The notes beneath the pieces were generated by a model, which saw nothing but the letters and a program-made list of their open reading frames with translations, ran no database searches and had not been told where the DNA came from. Positions 50,045 to 59,700 of a stretch of DNA of 64,000 nucleotides are shown here, piece after piece (the first letter of the stretch is position 1; each line of letters starts with the position of its first letter). The stretch is from Anthopleura xanthogrammica (lineage: Eukaryota > Cnidaria > Anthozoa > Actiniaria > Actiniidae), in NCBI GenBank assembly GCA_964019055.1, contig OZ025210.1:6529547-6593546 (forward strand), given 5' to 3'. Made by a program: the position numbers and the translations under genes.

Positions 50045-50349
50045 TTAGTAAAATTCTACTACTATACTATTGCAAATCCTGCATTCTGATTGGCTAACGT
50101 ACTCACTATCTATCAGCCGATAGATAGTGGGTAGAGAAAGCCGGACTTGTTTTGAAAAAATGGCGGCTTTTCCTTCGCGCTTTTGTGAAGTTTAGTTTAG
50201 TTTAGTATAGTATAGTTTAGTTGAGATTTTTACTAAAACAATTAGAAGACTCACTCTCGATTTCTATCGGCTTTGATAGTTGACTCGGGGCCGGAGCCCC
50301 TCGTCAACTATCAGCCGATAGAAATCTCGAGTTCGTCTTCTAATTGTTA
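50045..50349 (-). mobile_element. 305-bp repeat element, copy B
   Basis: This is the inverted, nearly identical copy of 20386-20690. It lies about 100 bp upstream of the TATA box of the small peptide gene, so it could contribute to its upstream region. Confidence 0.8.
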
Positions 50350-50455
50350 ATTATAACTCCCTTTTGGTATCGCTTTCATAAAAGGCCTTAGGCAAATTTG
50401 GAGTAAGATTGGCACTTGACATTCAAGAACATTGGCTCCACCCATTATTATCATG

Positions 50456-50541
50456 TATAAGGACGAAAGCCAAACCCATTCAGTAGTTCGTCGAGAATCC
50501 CACTCCTGAAATCCTCGATATTTTTGCTTGTTGGTCAGAAG
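50456..50541 (+). promoter_or_regulatory. TATA box and noncoding first exon of the small secreted peptide gene
   Basis: TATAAG at 50456-50461 is followed 20-26 bp later by an initiator-like TTCAGTAG (start about 50482). A short exon ends at CAGAAG before GTATGT (donor after 50541). The next plausible acceptor in the right place is TGTTCAGCAG at 51962-51971, directly before the start codon. The arrangement is inferred from sequence only. Confidence 0.5.
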
Positions 50542-50746
50542 GTATGTGTGCGATTGTGTTTTTCTTTATCATTTCTAGCCTTCTTGAAACTATAGGCTTT
50601 GAGATTCAAATATTCTGGATTTTAATTTGGAATTTATAAAGCTACTTAAAAGTGAGGTGCTGCGAATAGCGTGTGACGACACAAAATTTTAGTCGTGTTT
50701 TGTCAGCTCTTACCAATATTAATCACAGCTGTAATCCTTGGAACAC

Positions 50747-51517
50747 GAATCAAACTTGAAAAGGGATTACTTAACTGATAGGAGAATCTGGAATGGACCT
50801 TCATTGTGTTGATCTCTCGTGTATGCTAAGTTAATCCCTTATTGTATGTCCCATGGGAAGTCCTTAAATACAATTTTAATATTTCAGCTAATTTATGAGT
50901 TGTTTAAAGATATTTTCTGTTTACTGTTACCAAAGTTTTAGCTAGCTTATTCTCATAACGAACTTCGCAACAACTTAGATTTCTTTTCATAGAAAGTTGG
51001 ACAAATGGTTGTTCTTTGCATTTGCTGTTTTACTTCAATGTACTGCTTAACGAATTTACAATCGTACCTCGGCTTGTTTATTATTTCTTTTAACTCAACG
51101 AACTTGCGCTGTCGCGGCAACAGTGTATGGAGACGAAGGGTGTAGAAGTTGATTGTTATTTTTTTGGGTGTGTTTAGTTTCGGCAATTCCTCTTCAGTGG
51201 AAGGTGATGTTAAAAGATCGCACAGAAAACGGTCAAAAAATGTCACTAATGAAAATACTTGCCGATCAGCTTCAAAGAAAAAGCAAAATAACCTAGTACA
51301 GGGAAATGTTTGGGAAATTTTTTTCAAAAGCCTACCGCACAAAGCAATATAGAAAAAAGAATTGGGAATGTTATTACAAACTGGGAAAACATATACTTGC
51401 GCATATATAGTTCAGTAATAGACACGTACACAAGATGCTTTCAGTCCAAAATATTAAATAATTGTTTGTATCTAAACAGCACTGTCAAATTGCTCTTTCT
51501 GCTCCACTCATCCTGAG
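50747..51517 (+). repeat. Repeat unit A+B, contiguous copy (intron of the peptide gene)
   Basis: Block A (50747-51007) and block B (51119-51517) are here only about 110 bp apart. At the other locus they are at 40642-40900 and 47231-47630, separated by 6.3 kb of transposon-like DNA. The unit is probably an old transposon or a segmental duplication. Frames inside it lack known domains. Confidence 0.65.
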
Positions 51518-51975
51518 TCGGGTGATCACCTTTTCATATAGAGTGTATGGAACCCCAAAAAAATTATTTTCAAATTAAAACTTGGCTTTATCAATTTGAT
51601 ATAATCTTGCCAGAACTTAATATTGCTAACATTATATTAGGCGTAGAGTCGAAAATGTGTGAAGCTTTGATCAATCAGATACTTATTATATACAAACTAC
51701 TATTATATAAATATAGATCTTTAAGGGAAAATACCAACACTACATCTGTTTCTTAACCACCTGAGGCTGACACAAAAAAATAGAATATAAAATTGCTTTG
51801 AAGAAGGGAAAACTTGTAAATCACTTAAGTACAGGGGAAAAACTAATTACTGCTTTAGATATTCATAGTACTTTGTAAAACGCTCTGACACCTGAAAAAC
51901 TAATATTCTTTTATTAACCTTGTTAGCCACAATATAGCACGACCTGAGACTCTTTTTTTGCTGTTCAGCAGAAAA

Positions 51976-52458
51976 ATGAAGACTGTACTTTGTGTCTGTT
52001 TGATGCTGGTGTTGATTCAGGTCTCGACCTGCAACATACAACCTCAAAAGGTAAGATTCGTCAGTAAATTTCGAAACTCATTTTGATTCTTTAGTCTATA
52101 AAATGGACAAGCTTTTAAAAAGAAATTGTTTTTGGTAAAAGAAATTATAAATTACATTGATGAACTAATGATCTAGTGAGAAGTTTTAAGCATCTATCAT
52201 GATAATACAAGGATCTATTCAGAGATATTCAGAGGCGTTGTTCGTTTGTTTCCTTGAATGATACAGATAAGAATAGTTGTAGATGTTCATTTTTTCTATT
52301 TCAGAGATACCAATGCCAGGTGAGTGGCTCATGTTGCCCAAGCCAAAGTAAGTTGAACTTTTTTGTGGTTCTTAAAAAGTTAGATAATTTAGATCGACAC
52401 AAATCCCATTTTAAATATCAGATATTCACGCTGTGACCAAGTATATAGGACAAGAACA

Positions 52459-52500
<42 letters not shown>

Positions 52501-52501
52501 G

Positions 52502-52541
<40 letters not shown>

Positions 52542-52550
52542 CACTACTAT

Positions 52551-52582
<32 letters not shown>

Positions 52583-52583
52583 T

Positions 52584-52619
<36 letters not shown>

Positions 52620-52628
52620 CACTACTAT

Positions 52629-52672
<44 letters not shown>

Positions 52673-52673
52673 T

Positions 52674-52708
<35 letters not shown>

Positions 52709-52726
52709 TTACTACTACTACTACTA

Positions 52727-52774
<48 letters not shown>

Positions 52775-52792
52775 TTACTACTACTACTACTA

Positions 52793-52837
<45 letters not shown>

Positions 52838-52855
52838 TTACTACTACTACTACTA

Positions 52856-52948
<93 letters not shown>

Positions 52949-54753
52949 TTACTACTACTAATGATACTTTATTTATTACAAGGATGGCCAACAGACATTA
53001 ACATTATACATGAGAATATATCTTATGTACTGTTTAATAAACGAGTAGGAGTGTTTTATCAGGTTTAAAACCATGAGGCGTAGCTGAGTGGTTTTAGACC
53101 TGATAAAACACGATCTACGAGCTTATTGAACTACTTATGAAACGTCTAGGTGTATACATTCATGTTCTACTAAAATTTTAAAGATAAAATTGAATTTGGC
53201 TAAGAAAGTTGGAGTTAAAGCTTATGCAAATCAGGACGATTTTGTATCTGATATACAACCTCCTCCACGGACAATGATTTCTATTGTGTTTTCCTCATTA
53301 ATTATTCATGACTTTTATAAATATATAAAAAGAAATTGAAATAGAAAACATGAATATATCAGAGATTAACTCACTGGAAATGGCTTTGGTATTTAAAAGC
53401 CGGCACACGCTAGGCGTCATGTCGCTGCAACACGACGTGGGGAAAATACCCCCCGTGTGTACACACGATGCGATAACGCCACTTTCACTCATTGTGTCGC
53501 TCCAACAGGTCACATGAATTAAAACCAGTTTGAATTCTTGCGACATGTTGCAGGGACAAAATTCAGGCGCGCAGAGCATACAGACGCTTGTTGGCTTTTT
53601 TGACAATATAATCAACGTGAGTGTTCCAGGACAGGTCTTCTGAGATATATACGCCTAACAGCTTATATATACTAACCCTCTCTATGACAGTACCCTCCCT
53701 AAAAGCAGGTCTGGGGGAAAAAGACTATACTGCATAATATTGATGATCACTTCGTTACATTTCTTGGAATTGAGGCGCATCCCTCTCGCTGAGGCACATA
53801 TATAGATTTCAGATACAGTAAAGGGTAAATAGGATAGCGAGCACCTGGGAATAACTTCCATAACTGTTGCATCATCTACGTACTTAATTCTATCCTTACA
53901 ATTAATAGCCATTCTGTCAACAAGGATGCAAAAGAGCAGGGGGGCAAGTTTGGTGCCTTAAGGGGTCCCGCCTTTAAGCCCAACTGGGGGAGATAACGAA
54001 TTCCAAACAAGACAGACAGAACACAGCTTGGCATGCATTTATAGATCAGTGCTATACAGTTATGCTTTGAAGGCTTTTATTCTGGCCCCTCGGCAGTTTG
54101 CTAGCATGAATTCGCAATGAAATATATATCATGTAGTTGTAATACTGTAGGTATATCATATGGCGCGCATGTTGGGATAGTCCTGGATATGATATTAGAG
54201 AATTTAGGGTTGAGTTTGTGTACTACGATGTGTTGGCAGTGTTCATTACTATTGGTCATTGCTGTATGTCATACATGCTTTTTGTTATCTCTTTTATCCT
54301 TAAAAAATTGGTTTTGCATGCTTTGTAATTTTTAACCAGAAGTGTTTCCCCTTTCTTTCTTTTTTCAAAATACGGAAAATAGGTGCGCCATATTATTGTG
54401 CAAACAGTATCTGGTCTAACTACTGCTGTCCAATGAACTGGAAGCTTGATTGTGGGTTTTTGGGTAAGTTGTCTTTTTAAGCAAAATACCGTGCTGTGCT
54501 GTGCTGTGCTGTGCTGTGCTGTGCTGTGCTGTGCTGTGCTGTGCTGTGCTGTGCTGTGCTGTGCTGTGCTGTGCTGTGCTGTGCTGTGCTGTGCTGTGCT
54601 GTGCTGTGCTGTGCTGTGCTGTGCTTTACCACTTGTCCTTATTACTGTTTTAACGCGTCATTTTGTTGTCCTTTTTCAACCTTAGGCGCGGGTACTTGTT
54701 ATTGCAAAAGTTTCAGTGGAAAAACAAAATATGGTGCATCTCCGAAATGCTAG
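51976..54753 (+). CDS. Small secreted ten-cysteine peptide (88 residues, four coding exons)
   Basis: Coding exons: 51976-52050, 52305-52347, 54383-54463 and 54686-54753; phases 0, 1 and 1 match and the total is 267 nt. Exon 1 encodes a clear signal peptide (Met-Lys, then a Leu/Val/Cys-rich core ending near Val-Ser-Thr-Cys). The mature part of about 65 residues has ten cysteines spaced C-x5-CC-x8-C-x8-CC-x7-C-x7-C-x-C-x14-C, ending in Cys at the stop. The ATG follows an acceptor by four bases. A competing donor (CAG before GTGAGT, at about 52319) would drop three cysteines. I do not recognise the family; extracellular defence, structural or other roles are all possible and none is shown. The large third intron carries TAC repeats, a hairpin element and an RT relic. 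Confidence 0.7.
52460..52962 (+). repeat. (CTA/TAC)n microsatellite, about 500 bp
   Basis: An almost pure CTA repeat with scattered ATT and CAC variants lies in the intron between coding exons 2 and 3 of the small peptide gene. It creates artificial poly-Leu and poly-Val frames on the two strands. Confidence 0.95.
53035..53127. mobile_element. Short hairpin element
   Basis: AATAAACGAGTAGGAGTGTT continuing to TTATCAGGT pairs with ACCTGATAAAACACGATCTA continuing to CGAGCTTATT. One arm is also found at about 13350-13380. Confidence 0.75.
53560..54000 (-). pseudogene. Non-LTR retrotransposon reverse transcriptase fragment, inactivated
   Basis: On the minus strand the remnant reads LKGGTP-stop-GTKLAPLLF, then DRIKYVDDATVMEVIPR (the [FY]xDD catalytic box), RGMRLNSKKC, and after a frameshift LLGVYISEDLSWNTHVDYI with KKANKRLYALR. 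This order is that of CR1/Jockey-type reverse transcriptases. It is broken by a stop in place of the usual Gln after GTP and by a frameshift near 53690. It lies in an intron of the small peptide gene, in antisense. Confidence 0.8.
54491..54625 (+). repeat. (GTGCT)n pentanucleotide repeat, 27 units
   Basis: Twenty-seven perfect GTGCT units lie in the last intron of the small peptide gene, about 60 bp before the final acceptor at 54685. The Cys-Ala-Val-Leu frames are artefacts. Confidence 0.95.
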
Positions 54754-54883
54754 ACAATGTCCAACAGTATCTTGGCGGGATACGTGTGTCATTAATTTCC
54801 TTCCCGCACAATTTCATAATGTTATGTAATCTTTAGTATCAATGTAAGTTGTCTAAGTAAAAGACCTAAGCAATAGAAGGATT

Positions 54884-54889
54884 AATAAA
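54884..54889 (+). terminator. Polyadenylation signal AATAAA of the small peptide gene
   Basis: A canonical AATAAA lies 131 bp after the stop codon at 54753, on the same strand. Confidence 0.55.
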
Positions 54890-54979
54890 TGGTTAATTCA
54901 ACCAGTGTGTTCTTTTATATTGTGTAGTGTCCTCTGCAAAACAATGCCTTGTGTGGTGTTGGGGCTGATCCGGGGAATC

Positions 54980-55001
54980 CGGGGGGGGGGGGGGGGGGGG
55001 G
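54980..55001 (+). repeat. Poly-G tract
   Basis: An uninterrupted run of about 22 G in an otherwise AT-rich region, followed by AATTCGG. It may form G-quadruplexes or mark a sequencing difficulty. Confidence 0.85.
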
Positions 55002-56139
55002 AATTCGGATGATACTTTGGATGACATTTGCCTCAACTTTTTTTCAACTCGGTCCCAGACTCCCAAATTTTATCCATAAATTGTGGCAAAACAGGATTTT
55101 TTATTTTAGTTATTTGGTTATTCCGGATATTGTGCACTCTAGAAATTTGATAATATTGGTGAAATTAAACAAACAAGTCCCGTCATTTTTCAACTTTTTC
55201 CTAACACTGTTCTCCGTTTACAACTATAGCCGGGATCTTGTTTACGTCTTGCATCTTGTTCGCTTGTTAGTTTGTCGCGGCTCTGGTAAATGAAAAGAGA
55301 AGAAATACCAAAATATTGTCCTCATTCCAAATGAAACTCTGACAGTATGATGCTTATATATTTCAGTAAATGTACAGAAAATTTAGAAAAAATTCATCGA
55401 GTCGTTTTGAAGTTAAGGACATGTTAGTCACCATAACAAAAAGTCAAAAAATAGGGCTGACTGTGAATTTTAGTCGACCAAATATTTTGGAATATCAAAT
55501 GGTGCGATTTCTTTCCATTTTTCCCCATTACTCCAAAAATTAGGAACCCAAAACAGGTAAATTGACTACTTCAAGTTTCCACGACGTTAATAAATTGTTT
55601 TGTTTTTTGCAAAATTTCAATGTTTCAAAACTTCAACTTCAAATTTCCCCAAAATTCTCTCACAGATTTTCTTCAAATTTTCTGAACCTTGAGCAAAGTA
55701 CTCATCCTCCAAGATATCAAGCGCGATTTAAAAACTTAGGTCAAAAACTGAAGAAAATGGGCAGTAAAGAAAACGCACTACCACTTCAGAGGGGTTTTAT
55801 ATTAATTCTGATTTCAGTAAAAACATACTCATTCGATAATCTCATCTTTCTCTTAAAGCCTTGATAATTTCCCCCCCAAAAAAATTGTTTGCGTCCGCGC
55901 ATTTGCGATTTGAAGTTGAAAAGGTAGCGCGCCTTGATTATCCCATCGAGCCACCTTAAAATTCTAATTAAACGGAGAGACGACATATAGCAAAAGCAAG
56001 TCACCTTGTTTTTGCGCATGCTTTGATTAAACTTCTAATTTTCACAAGAACATCGACGAGGTAGACCGGCCAAGTTTCCCTCAACTATAATTACAGCAGT
56101 CATCGTAGCCGGCGTCCTATGTTGCTTAATAAGATCACT
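55002..56139. other. Intergenic; one shared repeat, otherwise nothing seen
   Basis: Positions 55883-55958 are the inverted copy of 39864-39940. The frame at 55562-55864 has no recognisable domain and low complexity. No promoter or RNA is evident. Confidence 0.5.
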
Positions 56140-56375
56140 ATAGACCCCTTGTCGTGGCGTCAAAGCGGCTCAATTAGGGGACAAAACAAAAGAATTTCAA
56201 TCTCCCGAGAATTGGAGACCTATTGTTTTGTTATCCAAATAGACCCCTTGCAGCACGTCGGAATGCAGCTCAATTTGGAGGGCAAAACAAAAGAATTTCA
56301 ATCCCCTGAGAATTGGAACCTATTGTTTTGCCCTCCAAATTGAGCTGCATTCCGACATGCTGCAAGGGGTCTATT
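56140..56375. mobile_element. Two adjacent copies of the CTCAATTTGGA-family MITE
   Basis: Copy 1 (about 56140-56238) is degenerate (AGACCCCTTGTCGTGGCG; ACAAAACAAAAGAATTTC). Copy 2 (about 56239-56374) is near perfect: AGACCCCTTGCAGCACGTCG pairs with CGACATGCTGCAAGGGGTCT, and GCTCAATTTGGAGGGCAAAA with TTTTGCCCTCCAAATTGAGC. It sits just beyond the 3' end of the lectin gene. Confidence 0.82.
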
Positions 56376-56451
56376 GAGCTGCATTCCGTCTATTATTTGC
56401 ATTCAAAGCAAAGTGTTCAATTATACTATGAATTGAAGGGTTTTACATTTT

Positions 56452-56717
56452 TCAGTCATAATAAATGAATCCAGGTCTTTTTACAAATGACCCAGGCTTA
56501 GCGACGGCCTTGGTAGAGTTGTTCAGTTCACACAGGTTATTCCCATGCTTGTTATATTGATAATTTATGGAAAAACAGTTTGGTTCAGCAAAACAAAGCG
56601 AAGAGCACTCCATCACGTCTATAGCGCTGATATTTTGTATGGTATGGTCGCGAAGGGCAAAGTCCACGTTAGATAAGGAAGCCATGACCAAGTTCTCCGG
56701 ATGAACCATTACTTTAG
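56452..56717 (-). CDS. PAN/Apple domain exon (terminal) of the lectin-PAN gene
   Basis: The acceptor CTTTCTCAG precedes CTAAAGTAATGG; reading continues for about 88 codons to TGA at 56452. The cysteine pattern C-x3-C-x5-C-x-S-x-NY...C-x-LN is typical of PAN modules, which mediate protein or carbohydrate contacts. No AATAAA was found just downstream; the next sequence is a MITE pair. Confidence 0.82.
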
Positions 56718-59700
56718 CTGAGAAAGGAAACACAGCAGTCCAAAGTCTAAATAATATTTCTTTTCTCCCTTAAGCAGTGTTGTTGTTGAAACATTTTTTA
56801 TTTAATTTTTTTTAATTGGTTATAGGACCATACCTCCAGACCTAGTGGCTGAAGCGCAGTATGGCAGCGCGAAGCATTTACAGCTACTACGCCCGACACC
56901 GCTATCTCAGTAGTGACTAATCAGGTAGCTCGGCCGAAGCCTAAGGGAGAGGTTAGTCACCCCTAGACCGTGTAAGATTAACGGTAGCCTGCTGTGATTT
57001 TCTTAGTCCATGTAGGAGGTGCTTGGAAACATGCACAGAAGACAACTCAACCTTCAACCTGAAATCTTTCATCAATATTACGAAGCGAATAGGTATCAGT
57101 TCGACCTAAACTCTCATAAGGGAGAAATACAAGCTTTGCTCAGGGTTTTTTTACCGTTTTTTTTTTTGACACTCAACATTCCTCTTTACCTAGGCTCTAA
57201 TACTTTTTTTCATTTCAGACCATGTGTCATTCTCTTGAGTATAAGATCCATTATCATTCAAATTATTTTTCCCCTCATTTTGATTGGCCGAGAGAACTGC
57301 AAATAATTGCCTACAAATAACGGTCTGCTCATGCGCATTACTGCCTTCGGCATCGGCAAATAATAGACCTCATCGGCTTGGGGTAATGTTGTCCCATTTC
57401 AGACCACGTGTCATTCTCTTGAGAATAAGATTCTTTGTTTGAGTTGTATCCATATTCATGTGCCTTCTCATGCCCAACCGTTAAACAAAATAATTGATAC
57501 TCTAGAGAATGAGACGTGGTCTCAAACGGGAATACATAACGTAGAGAGGTCTACTGAGATGTAGCCTCCTTTGCAGACGTTCTTAGGGTCGTCACGTCGT
57601 CACGCAACGTTTCTCAGAGAAGCATTGCGTGACGACCCTAAGAGTGTCTGCGTAGGAGGCTAACTGAGATGGCCCCAAGGAAATTCAACAAGGTTGATTT
57701 TTAACTCACCCTTTTTGCAAATGGAAGGTTTTAGAAGTTTGCATTTAATATCGTTCCATTTTCCGCTGTCGACAAACAACTCCACGCACTTCTCTACTCC
57801 CCCATAGTTATTTGGTTCACCAGTATTCCAGTTAGAGAATGTGACGTTACTTCCGTCTTGCCACTGGAACCACCCATCAATCTTAGACAAACCAATCCAT
57901 GCGCTTTGCCCATGTAAGGGTCTGACGAATGTGTTATAAACATAATTCAGCTCGTCTAGGTCGGTTAACTTTACTAGTTGTCCTTTACGAGCCACGCAGT
58001 CGTCGCGGCTTTGTTCCCATGTTTTAGAGGAGACTTCTATTGTGTAACAGGCATCTTTGTAGCTTTTCCATCCTATTCCGCATAATTCTTCATCTGGTGA
58101 ATAGGTTAATTTAATCCATCAATTTTTATCGAACCCCGAGACAACCTCTGGGCTGATACAGCTATTTCAAAAAAGGTTGGTGAAGATTTTGTTGCTTGTT
58201 GCATCACAGGCAGCCCAAGCTCTTTTTCTGTGGTGTTGTGATAAATATTTACGGTAATATTTTGCAATATCTAAAATTGGCACTTTTTATGAATAAAAAT
58301 GACTTACCTTGAAAGATTGATTGGTTGTGAGAAAACAATGAGCCGTTAGGCGAAAGAACACTAGGGGACCCTGGTAGGTTAGGGTTTGTTTGCCGAAAAT
58401 GGACGCTGTCTACCCCCGCGAGGGTTTAAAAAAGATAACCATCATACAATTCGAGCGTAGGACCCATTATGGCCAAACTACAGAGTCAGAAGTGAATTTA
58501 TTATGGAAGAAATATCTTCTAGTATTCACGTTTTAGAAAGAATGTTACTTTGAGCGTATTGGAGAGAAGCATTGGCATGTGTACTTTGATTCTGTCGTGA
58601 AATTATGGCCGTAGCTTAATTTGTCTTGGATTTATTGAACTCCGAGTAGAGGTCGGTGTCTCCGTGAGTGTGCAGCCTTTGGATTTTCTTTAGTAGGGGA
58701 ACAAAAATGAGGATGACTCCGTGAAAACGCTTCCAAATGGCTTCAAAATCGACCAGACATCAAAACATTTACTACACCTATCAAGGTAAGTCATTTTTAT
58801 TCATAAGAGTACCAATTTTAGATATTACAAAATATTACCGTAAATATTCATCACAGTACTACAGAAAAAGAGCTTGGGCTGCCTGTGGTTGCATGTTGCA
58901 TGCGAAGCCCGAAATGCAGTATGGGTGATGTGAATTCATTGAGTGAAAGGTCACAACAATAAGAGATTTTTTCAAACTTTGTCTGCAAGTTTTTCCAGCA
59001 TATTATCTTCTGTGCTTTCATTATTTACATATAAATATAATACATTTCAAGCTTGTTAACAAGATGTAACATGCAGCAAGCAACGGGCAATAAGCAACAT
59101 GCAACAAAACCTTCACCAACCTTAACTTTTTCGAAAGAAAAAAATTCAATCATGCGCAAATTTTTCCATCTAGAAGAAATTCAGCTATAAATTTTAGGTT
59201 TTAATCTATTAGTGATAATTTATATTCTTAGAGCAATTCTCAGAGCTTTATTTTGAAGCACTTGTTAACGACTCAGTTGCAAAATAATATACCTCTCCAA
59301 ATTTCTCAAAAGAATTATAAAATAATTAATATGATTATAAAGAATTTATAAGTAATAATTTATATTTTTTGGGCAATTCTCAGTTTATTTTGAAGCATGA
59401 ACGGAAACTGCTCGAAATTTCTCGAAAGAATTATGACATTGAGTTAAAAACCAATGAAAGTAGTTTTTTATAATGCAGAGTAGTTTGGAATTATAGAAAC
59501 CTAGCTTCGTACGACTTTAGACAAGTTACGGTTTTAAAATGAAACTGGACTGTCTTATGAAACTTAGAGGATAATGGCTATATAAACATACTCGAGATTC
59601 ATTTCAATTCTGGGTAAAAATAGTAACACTGTTTGACGTATTTAGACTTCATAGGATTGTACAAAGATTACACAATATCAACTAGACGATTTGCGCATAT

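Noticed and set aside
48200..50350. Palindrome cluster as a possible CRISPR-like array
   Set aside because: Units differ from each other, are not regularly spaced and the genome is eukaryotic; transposon structure explains them.
52389..53068. Poly-Leu (plus) and poly-Val (minus) frames of about 200 codons
   Set aside because: Both come from the CTA/TAC microsatellite.
54446..54753. Cys-Ala-Val-Leu-rich frames
   Set aside because: They translate the GTGCT repeat; only the final exon at 54686-54753 is supported, in the spliced frame.
51976..54753. Calling the ten-Cys peptide a toxin
   Set aside because: Signal peptide and Cys richness alone do not show toxicity and the Cys pattern fits no toxin family I recognise.
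58102..58170. Extending the lectin exon upstream of 58093
   Set aside because: All frames meet a stop within about 20 codons, while an in-phase acceptor (TATTCACCAG) explains the exon start.
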